Positions 27,242-37,881 are shown, numbered from the stretch's first letter. The stretch: DNA of 64,000 bases from Bradyrhizobium daqingense (GCF_021044685.1 NZ_CP088014.1:1302001-1366000); one strand, 5' to 3'. The notes: generated by a model from the sequence alone, not told the origin. Program-made: numbers and translations.

Positions 27242-27811
27242 ATGTTCACCGTGCGCCTTCCCATTCTCGATCCCAAGGATCTGACCGACGAGCAGAAGCC
27301 GCTCTATGCCGACATGCGAGCCGGCATGCAGGACCATTTCAAGGGTTTCGTGAACATGCGCGATGACGGCGCGCTGCTCGGACCCTGGAATCCCTGGCTG
27401 CGCGAGCCGCGCTTCGGCAAGCCGGTGTGGGAGCTGGTCAAGGCCATCGCCTCAAACCCGCTGCTGCCGGCGCCGGTGCGCGAGGTCGCGATCCTCGTCA
27501 CCGGCTCGCATTTTCGTTCCGGCTACGAGCTCTATGCCCATGTGCTGGTCGCCGAGCAGCGCGGCCTCTCCGACGAGAAGCTCGCGACCATCGTTGCCGG
27601 CCAGCGCCCGGTGGATCTCACCAAACAGGAAGCGGTCGCTTACGACATGGCCTCGGCGCTGGTGAGCGGCGGCGTGCTGCCGGAGCTGACCTATCGGGCG
27701 GCCGTGAAGGAGTTCGGCGAGCACGGCGCAGCCGAGCTGTCCTATCTCGTCGGCGTCTATTGCATGGTCTCGGTCACGCTCAATACGTTCGACGTGCCGG
27801 TGCCGGACTAA
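27242..27811 (+). CDS. Carboxymuconolactone decarboxylase-family protein (AhpD-like)
   Basis: This 189-residue protein belongs to the AhpD/CMD all-helical fold. The core PLLPAPVREVAILVTGSHFRSGYELYAHVLVAEQRGLSDEKL is the typical conserved block, with His/Glu positions. The CxxC redox pair of true AhpD is not present, so it is probably not an alkylhydroperoxidase; a lactone decarboxylase or unknown activity is equally possible. It follows acdR by about 70 bp on the same strand and might be co-transcribed. Many such genes are annotated only by fold. Confidence 0.82.
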   Translation: MFTVRLPILDPKDLTDEQKPLYADMRAGMQDHFKGFVNMRDDGALLGPWNPWLREPRFGKPVWELVKAIASNPLLPAPVREVAILVTGSHFRSGYELYAHVLVAEQRGLSDEKLATIVAGQRPVDLTKQEAVAYDMASALVSGGVLPELTYRAAVKEFGEHGAAELSYLVGVYCMVSVTLNTFDVPVPD

Positions 27812-27826
27812 GCCAGCCGCCTTCGC

Positions 27827-29410
<1,584 letters not shown>

Positions 29411-29596
29411 TCGCAGCCTCCAAGCGAATACGACGCGACAAGCGGTAGTAGTTTCGCGCAAGGTTCCTTGCGCCGGTGTAACGCAATCGATGTTTTGGAA
29501 TGAGGATTAACGATCGGTTGACGAAGATGCGGAACGCTATTCCCTGCCCGTCAAGAACCGCCGCTGCGCCTAACCGAAAATCTGCTGTGAGCCCAG

Positions 29597-30502
29597 TCAG
29601 TTGCGCACGGCGTAAAGCGGCGTGCGCAAGGTCACCTGATACGACGGTGCCGGCATCCAGGCGATCTGCGCAGTGATGCCGAACAGGCGGTTGTCGTTGT
29701 CATCCATGCGGTCGAGGTCGAGCCGCAGGATCGGCTGGGTGAAGGGCTCCGCCAGCGTCCGGCCGGCGAGCTGCGCACCGCCGAAGGACTGCACGCCGAA
29801 GCGCCCCGTGAACTTCCAATTGCTGGGCCATTGGTAATAGCCGCCGGCGTAGAGGACCGTGTTCGGCCGGATGCTGGCGAACGGGCTGGCGACGGTGGCG
29901 GTGGTGTATTGCACACCCACCAGCCAGCCCCGCGTCTCGTCCTCGTCGAGCGCGTAGTCGAATTCCAGGATGTTGTTGAAGGAATTCGTCATGCCCGGCT
30001 CGTTCGGCACCGATTGCGTCAGCGTCGACTGCAATGTGATGGTCGGGATCCTGCCGCCGTTCTGCTGATGGAGATCGGCCTGCACGCCGATGTTCCAGCT
30101 GGTGATGTTGAAGCTGGACCACCCGCCGGCGATATCAGTCGTCGATCCCGACACACCGCCATAGAGCGAGACGCGATCGCTGACGTCGACGGTCATGGGC
30201 AGATCGACGGCGATGGCTTTAGCCGCCGGCAACCCGGTCGGGAGCGTCGTACTCCGTCGGACGGCCAAGGCCTGGAAAGCCGCCGACAGCGAGGTGTTGC
30301 CGAAACCGAGTCCCAGCGTGCCGGCCGGGATCGTCGCATAGGTGGTACGCAGGTCGAGATAGATGTTGGGGACCGCAGAGGCTGCGGGCGCGTCCTCTTC
30401 ATCGTTCGCAGCGAAGGCGACGCCAGCCGAAACCGTCAAGCCGAGCAATGCCATCGCGACAGCGCGTGAAGCCCGGCGATGCGATTGGCTGTGGTGAAAC
30501 AC
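29597..30502 (-). CDS. Exported outer-membrane beta-barrel-like protein
   Basis: A signal peptide (SRAVAMALLGLTVSAGVAFA) precedes a mature part of about 285 residues rich in alternating hydrophobic and polar residues, as in a beta-barrel: VSLYGGVSGSTTDIAGG, FNITSWNIGVQADLHQQ, TVLYAGGYYQWPSNWKFTGRFGVQSF. It ends ITAQIAWMPAPSYQVTLRTPLYAVRN. I do not recognise a specific porin family. The start is uncertain: a GTG at 30502 is used here, while the frame opens at 30574 and an ATG at 30454 would still keep the hydrophobic core. It is divergent from a small exported protein gene. Confidence 0.7.
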   Translation of the reverse strand: MFHHSQSHRRASRAVAMALLGLTVSAGVAFAANDEEDAPAASAVPNIYLDLRTTYATIPAGTLGLGFGNTSLSAAFQALAVRRSTTLPTGLPAAKAIAVDLPMTVDVSDRVSLYGGVSGSTTDIAGGWSSFNITSWNIGVQADLHQQNGGRIPTITLQSTLTQSVPNEPGMTNSFNNILEFDYALDEDETRGWLVGVQYTTATVASPFASIRPNTVLYAGGYYQWPSNWKFTGRFGVQSFGGAQLAGRTLAEPFTQPILRLDLDRMDDNDNRLFGITAQIAWMPAPSYQVTLRTPLYAVRN

Positions 30503-30684
30503 GTGACAATCCGGCGCGTGGCGCTTTGATGGGGAAACCGTTGTTAGATGGAACGTGATCGCTCGCGCGGTCAAGCGCTATCGGCAAGCGATGGACGGCG
30601 TGGATGTGTGCGGTTACCCTGCCGTGATCGGACCGACACATGCGCCGGCCGGAGTGCAGCCGGACAATGGAAGGAACGACCGAA

Positions 30685-30933
30685 ATGAAGACGTCACGCC
30701 GCATCCTACTCACTGGTCTTGCGGGGCTCGCCGTTGCTCCGACTGCCGTCACCGCCGCGGTCTCCTCGGCCGAGCCCGCCGACGTGACGGTGGCGGAAGA
30801 GCGCTTCGCGCGCACGATCGCAGCTGCCCATGCGCCCGACGTCAGCTGCGTACGGCAGGCGGAACGTTATGCGGACGCGCATTGGCTGGAATATGTCGGG
30901 GCGGCGCGTGCCGTGCTCGGCGCGCGGGCGTAA
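30685..30933 (+). CDS. Small exported protein, unknown function
   Basis: An 82-residue product with an N-terminal MKTSRRILLTGLAGLAVAPTAVTAAVSS segment that looks like a Sec or Tat-type signal (Ser-Arg-Arg). The mature part (about 50 residues) is mostly helical and charged (VAEERFARTIAAAHAPDVSCVRQAERYADAHWLEYVGAA). The start at 30685 is chosen for the signal; the frame opens 15 codons earlier. I do not recognise the family. It is convergent with the HSL esterase gene and has no close same-strand partner. Confidence 0.6.
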   Translation: MKTSRRILLTGLAGLAVAPTAVTAAVSSAEPADVTVAEERFARTIAAAHAPDVSCVRQAERYADAHWLEYVGAARAVLGARA

Positions 30934-30979
30934 CGCCTCTCCTCCCATCTCCTGCACAGGGGAGCGGGTAGGCGGTGCG

Positions 30980-31915
30980 TCACCTCTCCACCGCCCGCCT
31001 GACCTGCTCGCCGATCTGTGACAGCACGAGCTGCGCCTGCGGCAGGATCGCGCCCATGGCGTGGAAATTGTGGACCATGCCGTCATGGCAGACGTGCTCG
31101 ACGGCGACGCCGGCAGCGAGCAGCTTGCGCGCATAGGCATTGCCCTCATCGCGCATCGGGTCGAACTCGGCGGTGTGGATGATCGCCGTGGGCAGGCCGG
31201 TGAGCCGGCTCGCGCGCAGGGGCGAGATGCGGGGGTCTGTGGCATCCACGCCCTCGGGCAGATAATCGGCGAGATCGGCTTCGATTGTGGCGCGATCGAT
31301 CAGATGGCCCTCGGCGAATTCCTCGCGCGAGGGCGAGGTCTCCTCGAAATCCAGCACCGGGCAGATCAGGCATTGCGCGACGATGGAAAGGCCTGCGTTC
31401 TGGACCGCCTCCTGGCACACGATCGCGGCCAGCGTAGCGCCGGCGGAATCGCCGCCGACCACGAGACGTTCGGCATCGATGCCGAGCGATACGGCCTGCC
31501 GCGCCACCCATTCGGTCGCAGCGGTCGCGTCGTCGACCGCGGCTGGAAATTTGTGCTCGGGCGCGAGGCGGTAATCGATCGAGACGAGACGGCAGCCGGT
31601 CGCATGCGCCAGCGCGGCCGCGATGCGGTCGTGCGTCGCGACGCTGCCGGCGACGAGGCCGCCGCCATGGAAGAACACGAAGCCGGGCGTGCGCTCGCCG
31701 GCAGATGCGGGCGAATAGAGGCGATAGGGCAGCTCGCCCCCGGGGCCGGGCAGCGTGCCGTCGGACGCAATCACATCAGGCGCGTCAGCGCGTGCGAACT
31801 GCATCAGCTTCGCCAGCGACTGCCGGCGCGCTTCCACGCTCGGCCGGCTCCGCGCCTGCGGCCCGGCCGCCGCCATCATGGTCAACAAACGCTTCGCGAG
31901 CGGATCGAGCGGCAT
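30980..31915 (-). CDS. Alpha/beta hydrolase, HSL-type esterase
   Basis: The 311-residue esterase belongs to the hormone-sensitive-lipase group (GDXG family). The oxyanion-hole motif is FFHGGGLVAG, the nucleophile elbow is VVGGDSAGATLAAI, and the acid and base are in HTAEFDPMRDEG and HDGMVHNFHAMG. Such enzymes cut short- to medium-chain acyl esters in the cytoplasm. The N-terminal cap (MPLDPLAKRLLTMMAAAGPQARSR) is typical. Its substrate is unknown. It is divergent from the aminotransferase gene, sharing a 119-bp upstream region. Confidence 0.92.
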   Translation of the reverse strand: MPLDPLAKRLLTMMAAAGPQARSRPSVEARRQSLAKLMQFARADAPDVIASDGTLPGPGGELPYRLYSPASAGERTPGFVFFHGGGLVAGSVATHDRIAAALAHATGCRLVSIDYRLAPEHKFPAAVDDATAATEWVARQAVSLGIDAERLVVGGDSAGATLAAIVCQEAVQNAGLSIVAQCLICPVLDFEETSPSREEFAEGHLIDRATIEADLADYLPEGVDATDPRISPLRASRLTGLPTAIIHTAEFDPMRDEGNAYARKLLAAGVAVEHVCHDGMVHNFHAMGAILPQAQLVLSQIGEQVRRAVER

Positions 31916-32034
31916 CGATATGTCCTTCCTCCTAGCTGGACAGGGTATCTCACCGCTTCGATGCAGGAAATCATTTAGGAGTTCCGACCAATAGTGGCGG
32001 GCACAAATACGGCATCGCGCCAGGGGAGTTCGTC

Positions 32035-32922
32035 ATGGCCGAGATCAAGAAGCCGATCGAATATTCGCCAAGCTGGACCTTCTTCGAGGGCAAATGGCAC
32101 GACGGCAATGTGCCGATCATGGGCCCGCGGACGCATGCGGCCTGGCTTGGCTCGGTCGTGTTCGACGGCGCCCGCGCGTTCGAGGGCGTGGCGCCCGATC
32201 TCGACCGCCACGTCGCCCGCGCCAATCAATCTGCAGTCAGTTTCGGCCTGAAGCCCGTGGTCGATGCCGGCACCTGGCTGACGCTGGCGCGCGAGGGCAT
32301 TGCGCGCTTTGCGGCCAATGCCGAGCTCTATGTGCGACCGATGTATTGGGCGCAGAACGGTTCGGGCGGCGGCGTGCTGTTCGATCCTGAGACCACCAAT
32401 TGGTGCCTGTGCATCTACGAGGCGCCGATGCCGAAACCCGTCGGCAATGCCATCACGCTGTCGCCGTTCCGCAGGCCCACCGCCGAATGCGCGCCGGTCG
32501 AGGCCAAGGCCGCCTGCCTCTATCCGAACAATTCGCGCGCGCTGGCGGAGGCCGCCTCGCGCGGCTTCCAGAACGCGCTGATGCTGGACATGCTCGGCAA
32601 TGTCGCGGAGTTCGGCAATTCCAACGTGTTCATGGCCAAGGACGGCGTGGTCTATACGCCGGTGCCGAACGGCACCTTCCTCAACGGCATTACGCGCCAG
32701 CGCGTCATCAGCCTGCTCCGCGGCGACGGCGTCACCGTGGTCGAGAAGACGCTGCGCTATGCCGATTTTCTCAGTGCCGACGAGATCTTCTCCACCGGCA
32801 ATTTCGCCAAGGTCGCGCCTGTCATCTGCATCGATGAGCGGGAGCTGAAGCCGGGGCCGTTCTACGCCAAGGCGCGACAACTCTATTGGGATTTTGCGCA
32901 CGCGGTGAAGCTGACGGCTTGA
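32035..32922 (+). CDS. Class IV aminotransferase, branched-chain type
   Basis: The 295-residue PLP enzyme is of the fold-type IV family with IlvE, D-amino-acid aminotransferase and ADC lyase. Lys158 (AKAACLYPNNS) sits at the PLP-lysine position, and ALMLDMLGNVAEFGNSNVFMAKDG is the family block. The N-terminal SPSWTFFEGKWHDGNVPIMGPRTHAAWLGSVVFDGARAFEG is characteristic of a rhizobial branched-chain-aminotransferase-like subgroup that lacks some usual IlvE motifs. It probably transfers amino groups among branched-chain amino acids or their keto acids, but substrate specificity is unproven. The ATG at 32035 fits the family. Confidence 0.88.
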   Translation: MAEIKKPIEYSPSWTFFEGKWHDGNVPIMGPRTHAAWLGSVVFDGARAFEGVAPDLDRHVARANQSAVSFGLKPVVDAGTWLTLAREGIARFAANAELYVRPMYWAQNGSGGGVLFDPETTNWCLCIYEAPMPKPVGNAITLSPFRRPTAECAPVEAKAACLYPNNSRALAEAASRGFQNALMLDMLGNVAEFGNSNVFMAKDGVVYTPVPNGTFLNGITRQRVISLLRGDGVTVVEKTLRYADFLSADEIFSTGNFAKVAPVICIDERELKPGPFYAKARQLYWDFAHAVKLTA

Positions 32923-32943
32923 TCTCGCTGCTTCCGCGAACTC

Positions 32944-33024
32944 CGTCATTGCGAGCGCAGCGAAGCAATCCAGAGTCTTTCCGCGGAGGGATTTCTGGAT
33001 TGCTTCGCTTCGCTCTCAATGACG
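32944..33024. repeat. Palindromic GCAATCCAG repeat element
   Basis: The left arm CGTCATTGCGAGCGCAGCGA (from 32944) continues GCAATCCAG, and pairs with the right arm CTGGATTGCTTCGCTTCGCT from 32995 to 33024, ending CAATGACG. Each arm is about 30 nt with a 20-nt centre. This is a very common Bradyrhizobium intergenic palindrome type, to my recollection. It separates the aminotransferase and phaR 3' ends. Confidence 0.8.
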
Positions 33025-33098
33025 AGTTCGAGGAGACAGTCGGGTAAAGCTGCCACCGCGTGCCTGCGGATGCCGACGCGCTGGCGCGAACGAAAGGC

Positions 33099-33692
33099 CT
33101 ACTCGTCCTTCTTCGACATCCGCTCCAGGCGTTCCTGCATTTCCTTCATCTGCTGGCGCAGATCGTCGATGTTGCTGTCCTTCGGCGCTTCGGCGCTCGC
33201 ATCGGGCTCCGGCTCCGGACTGGCCGCGGGGCGGGCCGTCGGCGCGAACGGCTTGAACATCGAGAAGGTCTGCTGGAACAGCTCCATGTTGCGGCGGACC
33301 TGCTCTTCCAGCGGCGCGAAGGGCGTGCCGGAGAGCGTATTGGCGATCTGCTTGCGGAACTTCTCCTGCTCCTGGGTCAGGGTCGCGATCGACTGTTCCA
33401 GATATTTCGGCACCACCATCTGCATGCTGTCGCCATAGAAGCGGATCAGCTGGCGCAGGAAGGTGGTCGGAAGCAGGTTCTGGCCCGCCTTGTTCTCCTG
33501 TTCGAAGATGATCTGGGCGAGCACGGAGCGGGTGATGTCGTCACCGGTCTTGGCGTCGTAGACCAGGAAATCCTCCCCGTCCTTGACCATGGCGGCGAGG
33601 TCCTCGAGCGTCACATAGGTGCTCGTTCCGGTGTTATAGAGCCGGCGGTTCGCGTATTTCTTGATCGTGGTGGGTTGGTCTGATTTCGCCAT
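33099..33692 (-). CDS. phaR: Polyhydroxyalkanoate synthesis repressor PhaR
   Basis: The 197-residue regulator binds DNA and the PHA granule, repressing phasin and PHA genes until polymer forms. The N-terminal PHB_acc_N domain is IKKYANRRLYNTGTSTYVTLEDLAAMVKDGEDFLVYDAKTGDDITRSVLAQIIFEQE (given by parts here). Two PHB_acc repeats (LLPTTFLRQLIRFYGDSMQMVVPKYLEQS) follow, then a Pro/Ala-rich linker and a short C-terminal coiled coil. It is divergent from phaA, the common alphaproteobacterial arrangement. The 315-bp promoter region between them is the likely regulated site. Confidence 0.96.
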   Translation of the reverse strand: MAKSDQPTTIKKYANRRLYNTGTSTYVTLEDLAAMVKDGEDFLVYDAKTGDDITRSVLAQIIFEQENKAGQNLLPTTFLRQLIRFYGDSMQMVVPKYLEQSIATLTQEQEKFRKQIANTLSGTPFAPLEEQVRRNMELFQQTFSMFKPFAPTARPAASPEPEPDASAEAPKDSNIDDLRQQMKEMQERLERMSKKDE

Positions 33693-34007
33693 GGGCTCTC
33701 ACTTGCAAGCGCGGAGAACGGGAACCCGGCGGGCCATGCCGCAGGGCGGGAAGAGTACGCAACGCAACAAAATAAGCATTTTCAAAGGGGTCACGCTACC
33801 GTTTTGTGCGGCACGGTTAATCGCAGAGCAAAATCCTGCTTGCGAAAGCGACAAGAACGCTATTTTGAATGCGCTGCGGCATGAATTCGGTCGCCGGCCG
33901 ATTGACATGCCTCAACGACGCTAACAGGATGACTGACGAGATTGACGGGCCATTTCAAAGCGCCCGCCTGCCCCTTTCTTCAGAACCTCAAGCCCCAGGA
34001 GATGCCC
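33693..34007. promoter_or_regulatory. Divergent phaR-phaA promoter region
   Basis: About 315 bp without genes. It holds promoters for both directions. GTGCGGCAC near 33807 is a small perfect palindrome around one base and could be an operator half-site, but no known PhaR consensus is clearly matched. The phaA ribosome-binding site AGGAG is at 33997-34001. Confidence 0.4.
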
Positions 34008-35186
34008 ATGTCAGACGATGTCGTCATCGTCAGCGCCGCCCGCACCCCGGTCGGAAGCTTCAACGGAGCCTTCGCGACCCTTCCCGCTCATGATCTCGGC
34101 GCCGTCGCCATCAAGGCCGCGCTGGAGCGTGGTGGCATCGAGCCCGGCCGGGTCTCCGAAGTCATCATGGGGCAGATCCTGACCGCGGCCCAGGGACAGA
34201 ACCCGGCCCGCCAGGCCTCGATCCTCGCCGGCATTCCGGTGGAGAGCCCGGCCTGGGGCGTCAACCAACTCTGCGGCTCGGGCCTGCGCACGGTCGCGCT
34301 CGGTTACCAGGCGCTGCTCAACGGCGATTCCGAAATCGTGGTCGCCGGCGGACAAGAGTCCATGAGCATGGCCCCGCACGCCCAGCATCTGCGCGGCGGC
34401 GTCAAGATGGGCGGCCTCGAACTGGTCGACACCATGATCAAGGATGGTCTGTGGGACGCCTTCAACGGCTATCACATGGGCAACACCGCGGAGAACGTCG
34501 CGCGCCAGTGGCAGATCACCCGCGCCCAGCAGGACGAGTTCGCGGTCGCCTCGCAGCAGAAGGCCGAGGCCGCGCAGAACGCCGGCAAGTTCAACGACGA
34601 GATCGTCCCCGTCACCATCAAGACCCGCAAGGGCGACGTCGTCGTCAGCGCCGACGAATATCCGCGTCATGGCGCCACGCTCGACGCGATGGCCAAGCTC
34701 AAGCCCGCCTTCGAGAAGGAAGGCACTGTTACCGCGGGCTCTGCGTCCGGCATCAATGACGGCGCCGCCGCCGTGGTGCTCATGACTGCGAAGCAGGCCG
34801 CCAAGGAAGGCAAGAAGCCGCTGGCGCGCATCGTGTCCTGGGCGCAGGCCGGCGTCGATCCGAAGATCATGGGCTCGGGCCCGATCCCGGCTTCGCGCGC
34901 CGCGCTGAAGAAGGCCGGCTGGAGCGTCGGCGATCTCGACCTGATCGAGGCCAACGAAGCTTTCGCGGCGCAAGCCTGCGCCGTCAACAAGGACCTCGGC
35001 TGGGACACCTCCAAGGTCAATGTCAATGGTGGTGCGATCGCGATCGGTCATCCGGTCGGCGCGTCCGGCGCGCGCGTGCTGGTGACCCTGCTGCACGAGA
35101 TGCAGAAGCGCGATTCGAAGAAGGGCCTTGCCACGCTGTGCATCGGCGGCGGCATGGGTATCGCGATGTGTCTGGCGCGCGACTGA
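34008..35186 (+). CDS. phaA: Acetyl-CoA C-acetyltransferase (beta-ketothiolase)
   Basis: The 392-residue thiolase joins two acetyl-CoA into acetoacetyl-CoA, the first step of polyhydroxybutyrate synthesis. The nucleophile Cys89 lies in [13 protein letters not shown], the His in [14 protein letters not shown], and the second Cys in [12 protein letters not shown], all in family positions. AGGAG lies 6 nt before the ATG at 34008. phaB follows 237 bp downstream, after a strong terminator hairpin, so the two genes are probably not simply one transcript. Confidence 0.97.
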   Translation: MSDDVVIVSAARTPVGSFNGAFATLPAHDLGAVAIKAALERGGIEPGRVSEVIMGQILTAAQGQNPARQASILAGIPVESPAWGVNQLCGSGLRTVALGYQALLNGDSEIVVAGGQESMSMAPHAQHLRGGVKMGGLELVDTMIKDGLWDAFNGYHMGNTAENVARQWQITRAQQDEFAVASQQKAEAAQNAGKFNDEIVPVTIKTRKGDVVVSADEYPRHGATLDAMAKLKPAFEKEGTVTAGSASGINDGAAAVVLMTAKQAAKEGKKPLARIVSWAQAGVDPKIMGSGPIPASRAALKKAGWSVGDLDLIEANEAFAAQACAVNKDLGWDTSKVNVNGGAIAIGHPVGASGARVLVTLLHEMQKRDSKKGLATLCIGGGMGIAMCLARD

Positions 35187-35303
35187 GCTTACGCGTAGCT
35201 GACGGGTGCGCTGCACACGTGAGCGAGTGCGTTGCACGCGACTAAAAAGGCGGCGGCTGCGAATCAAATATTCTTCGCAACTGCGCAGGCCTCGACTAAA
35301 GAG

Positions 35304-35336
35304 AAACGCCCGGCTCAACGCCGGGCGTTTTGTTCT
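35304..35336 (+). terminator. Intrinsic terminator after phaA
   Basis: An 11-bp GC-rich stem AAACGCCCGGC/GCCGGGCGTTT with a TCAAC loop, followed by a T-rich run (TTTTGTTCTT). It stands between phaA and phaB, so phaB probably has its own promoter or relies on read-through. Confidence 0.9.
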
Positions 35337-35423
35337 TGATGTCCGTCAAACGTCCCGCATAATCCGCAGTTAAAAAACGATCACGTCAGAAACGTCCGAA
35401 GAGTCCAAGGGAAGGAATACGAC

Positions 35424-36149
35424 ATGGCACGTGTTGCATTGGTCACGGGTGGTACGCGGGGCATCGGTGCTGCGATCAGCAAGGCGCTGAAGGCGGCCGG
35501 CTACAAGGTTGCGGCGAGCTATGCCGGCAACGATGCGGCGGCGGAGAAATTCAAGGCCGAGACCGGCATCGCGGTCTACAAATGGGACGTCAGCAATTTC
35601 GACGCCTGCGCGGAGGGCGTGAAGAAGGTCGAGGCCGATCTCGGGCCGATCGAGGTGCTCGTCAACAATGCCGGCATCACCCGCGACACCGCCTTCCACA
35701 AGATGACGCTCGAGCAGTGGAACGCCGTCATCAACACCAATCTCGGCTCGCTGTTCAACATGACGCGCCAGGTGATCGAGGGCATGCGTTCGCGCAAGTT
35801 CGGCCGCATCATCTCGATCTCGTCGATCAACGGTCAGAAGGGGCAGTTCGGTCAGGTCAACTACTCCGCGGCCAAGGCAGGTGACATCGGCTTCACCAAG
35901 GCGCTCGCGATCGAGAACGCCAAGGGTGGCATCACCGTGAACGTAATTGCGCCGGGCTATATCAATACGGAGATGGTGCAGGCGGTGCCGAAAGACGTCC
36001 TGGAGAAGAACGTCATCCCGCAGATCCCGGTCAATCGCCTCGGCGAGCCCGAAGAGATCGCGCGCGCGGTGGTGTTCCTTGCGGCTGACGAGGCCGGTTT
36101 CATCACCGGCTCGACCTTGACCATCAATGGCGGCCAGTATCACGCCTGA
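35424..36149 (+). CDS. phaB: Acetoacetyl-CoA reductase
   Basis: The 241-residue short-chain dehydrogenase reduces acetoacetyl-CoA to (R)-3-hydroxybutyryl-CoA using NADPH, feeding PHB synthase. The cofactor loop is VTGGTRGIGAAI, the active-site Ser is in ISISSINGQ, and YSAAK supplies Tyr and Lys. The segment NGQKGQFGQVNYSAAKAGDIGFTKALA is typical for PhaB. GGAAGGAA is 11 to 15 nt upstream of the ATG. The terminal motif FITGSTLTINGGQYHA matches the family. Confidence 0.97.
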   Translation: MARVALVTGGTRGIGAAISKALKAAGYKVAASYAGNDAAAEKFKAETGIAVYKWDVSNFDACAEGVKKVEADLGPIEVLVNNAGITRDTAFHKMTLEQWNAVINTNLGSLFNMTRQVIEGMRSRKFGRIISISSINGQKGQFGQVNYSAAKAGDIGFTKALAIENAKGGITVNVIAPGYINTEMVQAVPKDVLEKNVIPQIPVNRLGEPEEIARAVVFLAADEAGFITGSTLTINGGQYHA

Positions 36150-36202
36150 TAAGACCTCAAGCCTGTAGATTCAGACGCGACAAGGCGATAGTGAAGACGA
36201 AA

Positions 36203-36225
36203 ATGCCCGGCCCCGTGCCGGGCAT
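36203..36225 (+). terminator. Hairpin after phaB
   Basis: A perfect 9-bp stem ATGCCCGGC/GCCGGGCAT with a 5-nt loop lies 54 bp after the phaB stop and just before the next gene. The sequence after it is not T-rich, so it may be a weak or Rho-aided terminator. Confidence 0.6.
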
Positions 36226-36249
36226 CATCGTCCTCAGAGCCCTTGATCC

Positions 36250-37116
36250 ATGACTCCCCGCACCGCGACGCTGATCGGATTGACCGCGATTCTGATGTGG
36301 TCGCTGCTGTCAGTGATGACGGTGGCGACCGGAAAGATTCCGGCGTTCCAACTCGCCGCGATGACGTTTGCAATCGGCGGCCTCGTCGGCCTGCTCACCT
36401 GGATCGGGCGCGGCGAGGCGGCAAAGAGCCTGCGTCAGCCGCCCATCGTCTGGGCCGTCGGTGTCGGTGGCCTGTTCGGCTATCACGCGCTGTATTTCCT
36501 CGCGCTGCGCTTCGCGCCGCCGGCCGAAGCCGGCCTGTTGAATTATCTCTGGCCGCTGCTGATCGTGCTGTTCTCGTCCTTCCTGCCGGGCGAGCGGCTT
36601 GCCATGCACCACATCATCGGTGCCGTGCTCGGTCTCGTCGGCACCGTGCTGCTGTTCGCCGGCAATACCTCAGGCTTTGCGCCGGGAGCGGTGCCGGGGC
36701 TGGTCGCGGCCTTCATCGCCGCCTTCGTGTGGGCGATCTATTCCGTGTCGTCGCGGCGATTGAAGGCGGTGCCGACCGATGCCGTCGCCGGCTTCTGCCT
36801 CGTCACATCTGTGCTCGCCGCGCTGATGCATCTCGCCCTCGAGACCACCGTCTGGCCGGAGACCACGCTGCAATGGCTTTCCGTGGTCGCACTCGGCATC
36901 GGCCCCGTCGGTGCTGCCTTCTATGCCTGGGACATCGGCATGAAGCGCGGCGATATCCGCGTGCTCGGCGCCGCCTCCTACGCGACGCCGCTGCTCTCGA
37001 CCGGATTCCTCATCGCCGCGGGCTTTGCGCAAGCCAGCGCCAACATCGCCATCGCTGCGATCCTGATCGCCGGCGGCGGCCTGATTGCGGCCAAGGACAT
37101 GGTGCTGCGGAAATGA
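36250..37116 (+). CDS. EamA/DMT-family exporter (YddG-like)
   Basis: The 288-residue inner-membrane protein has about ten transmembrane segments in two EamA repeats. Conserved spans include LIGLTAILMWSLLSVMTVATGKIPAFQLAAMTF and the second-half block LGAASYATPLLSTGFLIAAGFAQAS. It resembles the YddG/aromatic amino-acid exporter group by gene order and motif, but the cargo is not proven. The ATG at 36250 follows the phaB hairpin by 25 bp. Its stop overlaps the start of a small exported protein (ATGA). Confidence 0.88.
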   Translation: MTPRTATLIGLTAILMWSLLSVMTVATGKIPAFQLAAMTFAIGGLVGLLTWIGRGEAAKSLRQPPIVWAVGVGGLFGYHALYFLALRFAPPAEAGLLNYLWPLLIVLFSSFLPGERLAMHHIIGAVLGLVGTVLLFAGNTSGFAPGAVPGLVAAFIAAFVWAIYSVSSRRLKAVPTDAVAGFCLVTSVLAALMHLALETTVWPETTLQWLSVVALGIGPVGAAFYAWDIGMKRGDIRVLGAASYATPLLSTGFLIAAGFAQASANIAIAAILIAGGGLIAAKDMVLRK

Positions 37117-37391
37117 TGATTCGCTTGATCGCCATTCCGTCGATGCTGCTGGCGGAACTGGCTTCCGGAAACGTCGCGGCGCAAGTCAGCGCAACACCTG
37201 AGACCTTCACAGGCACTCATCGGAACGAGAGCATCAATGGTCGACCCGAGACAGCCACGATAACCGACGGAAAATTCTTCATCCAACTGACCGAAGAACA
37301 ATATCGGGCCGGTGGTTATCGGCCAGCCTACGAAACGCTTTCGACCAGAATTGTTCGCCGACTGCCCGTGCGGAAAGATACGAAAGAATAG
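37113..37391 (+). CDS. Small exported protein, unknown function
   Basis: A 92-residue product overlapping the exporter stop by 4 bp (ATGA), which suggests translational coupling. It starts MMIRLIAIPSMLLAELASGNVAAQVSA, a plausible signal peptide, and the mature part is about 65 residues with no cysteines (TFTGTHRNESINGRPETATITDGKFFIQLT). I do not recognise the family. The tail is basic (RIVRRLPVRKDTKE). It could be a real small gene or chance frame; the coupling and signal raise it above noise. Confidence 0.5.
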   Translation: MMIRLIAIPSMLLAELASGNVAAQVSATPETFTGTHRNESINGRPETATITDGKFFIQLTEEQYRAGGYRPAYETLSTRIVRRLPVRKDTKE

Positions 37392-37436
37392 ATTGTCCAA
37401 CCGCACTGGAGCGGCGGCCGGCGGGCTCGGCTTGAC

Positions 37437-37859
37437 CTACGGCTCCCAGCCCTGTGGTGCGAGCTCGAAGCCCGCGAACTCGAACGCCGGAGCTACCGTG
37501 CACCCGACCAGCGTCCACTCGCCCGTCGTCTCGGCGGATTGCCAGGCCTGCGCCGGCACGATCGCCTGCGGTCGGTCGCCGTTCACAAGATCGGCGCCGA
37601 GGCGCACCACGTGCTGCGTGCAGCCCTCGTGCGCGACGCGGAGCGTCAGCGCGCTGCCGGCGTAGTAGTGCCAAGTCTCGACCGCGTCGATGCGATGCCA
37701 GTGCGAGCGCTCGCCGCGCGCGAGCAGGAAATAGATCGAGGTCGAGCGCGAGCGCCCGTTGGCATCCGTGGTCTGGTCGCGAAACGTCTCGCGATAGTGC
37801 CCGCCTTCGGGATGCGGTCGGAGTTCGAGGCGCGCGATGATCTCTGCTGCGGTCGGCAT
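37437..37859 (-). CDS. Cupin-fold protein (DUF985 type)
   Basis: The 140-residue protein is a single-domain cupin of the DUF985 group. PEGGHYRETFRD, SIYFLLARGERSHWHRIDAVETWHYYAGSALTL and QSAETTGEWTLVGCTVAPAFEFAGFELA are its hallmarks, with the metal-binding histidines in HWHRID and HYY. The function of DUF985 is unknown; sugar or metal binding is suggested by fold only. The start at 37859 (MPTAAEII) fits; the frame opens 24 codons upstream. It is on the same strand as gloB, 22 bp after it. Confidence 0.9.
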   Translation of the reverse strand: MPTAAEIIARLELRPHPEGGHYRETFRDQTTDANGRSRSTSIYFLLARGERSHWHRIDAVETWHYYAGSALTLRVAHEGCTQHVVRLGADLVNGDRPQAIVPAQAWQSAETTGEWTLVGCTVAPAFEFAGFELAPQGWEP

Positions 37860-37881
37860 TGATCCCGTCAGGACTTGTTCT

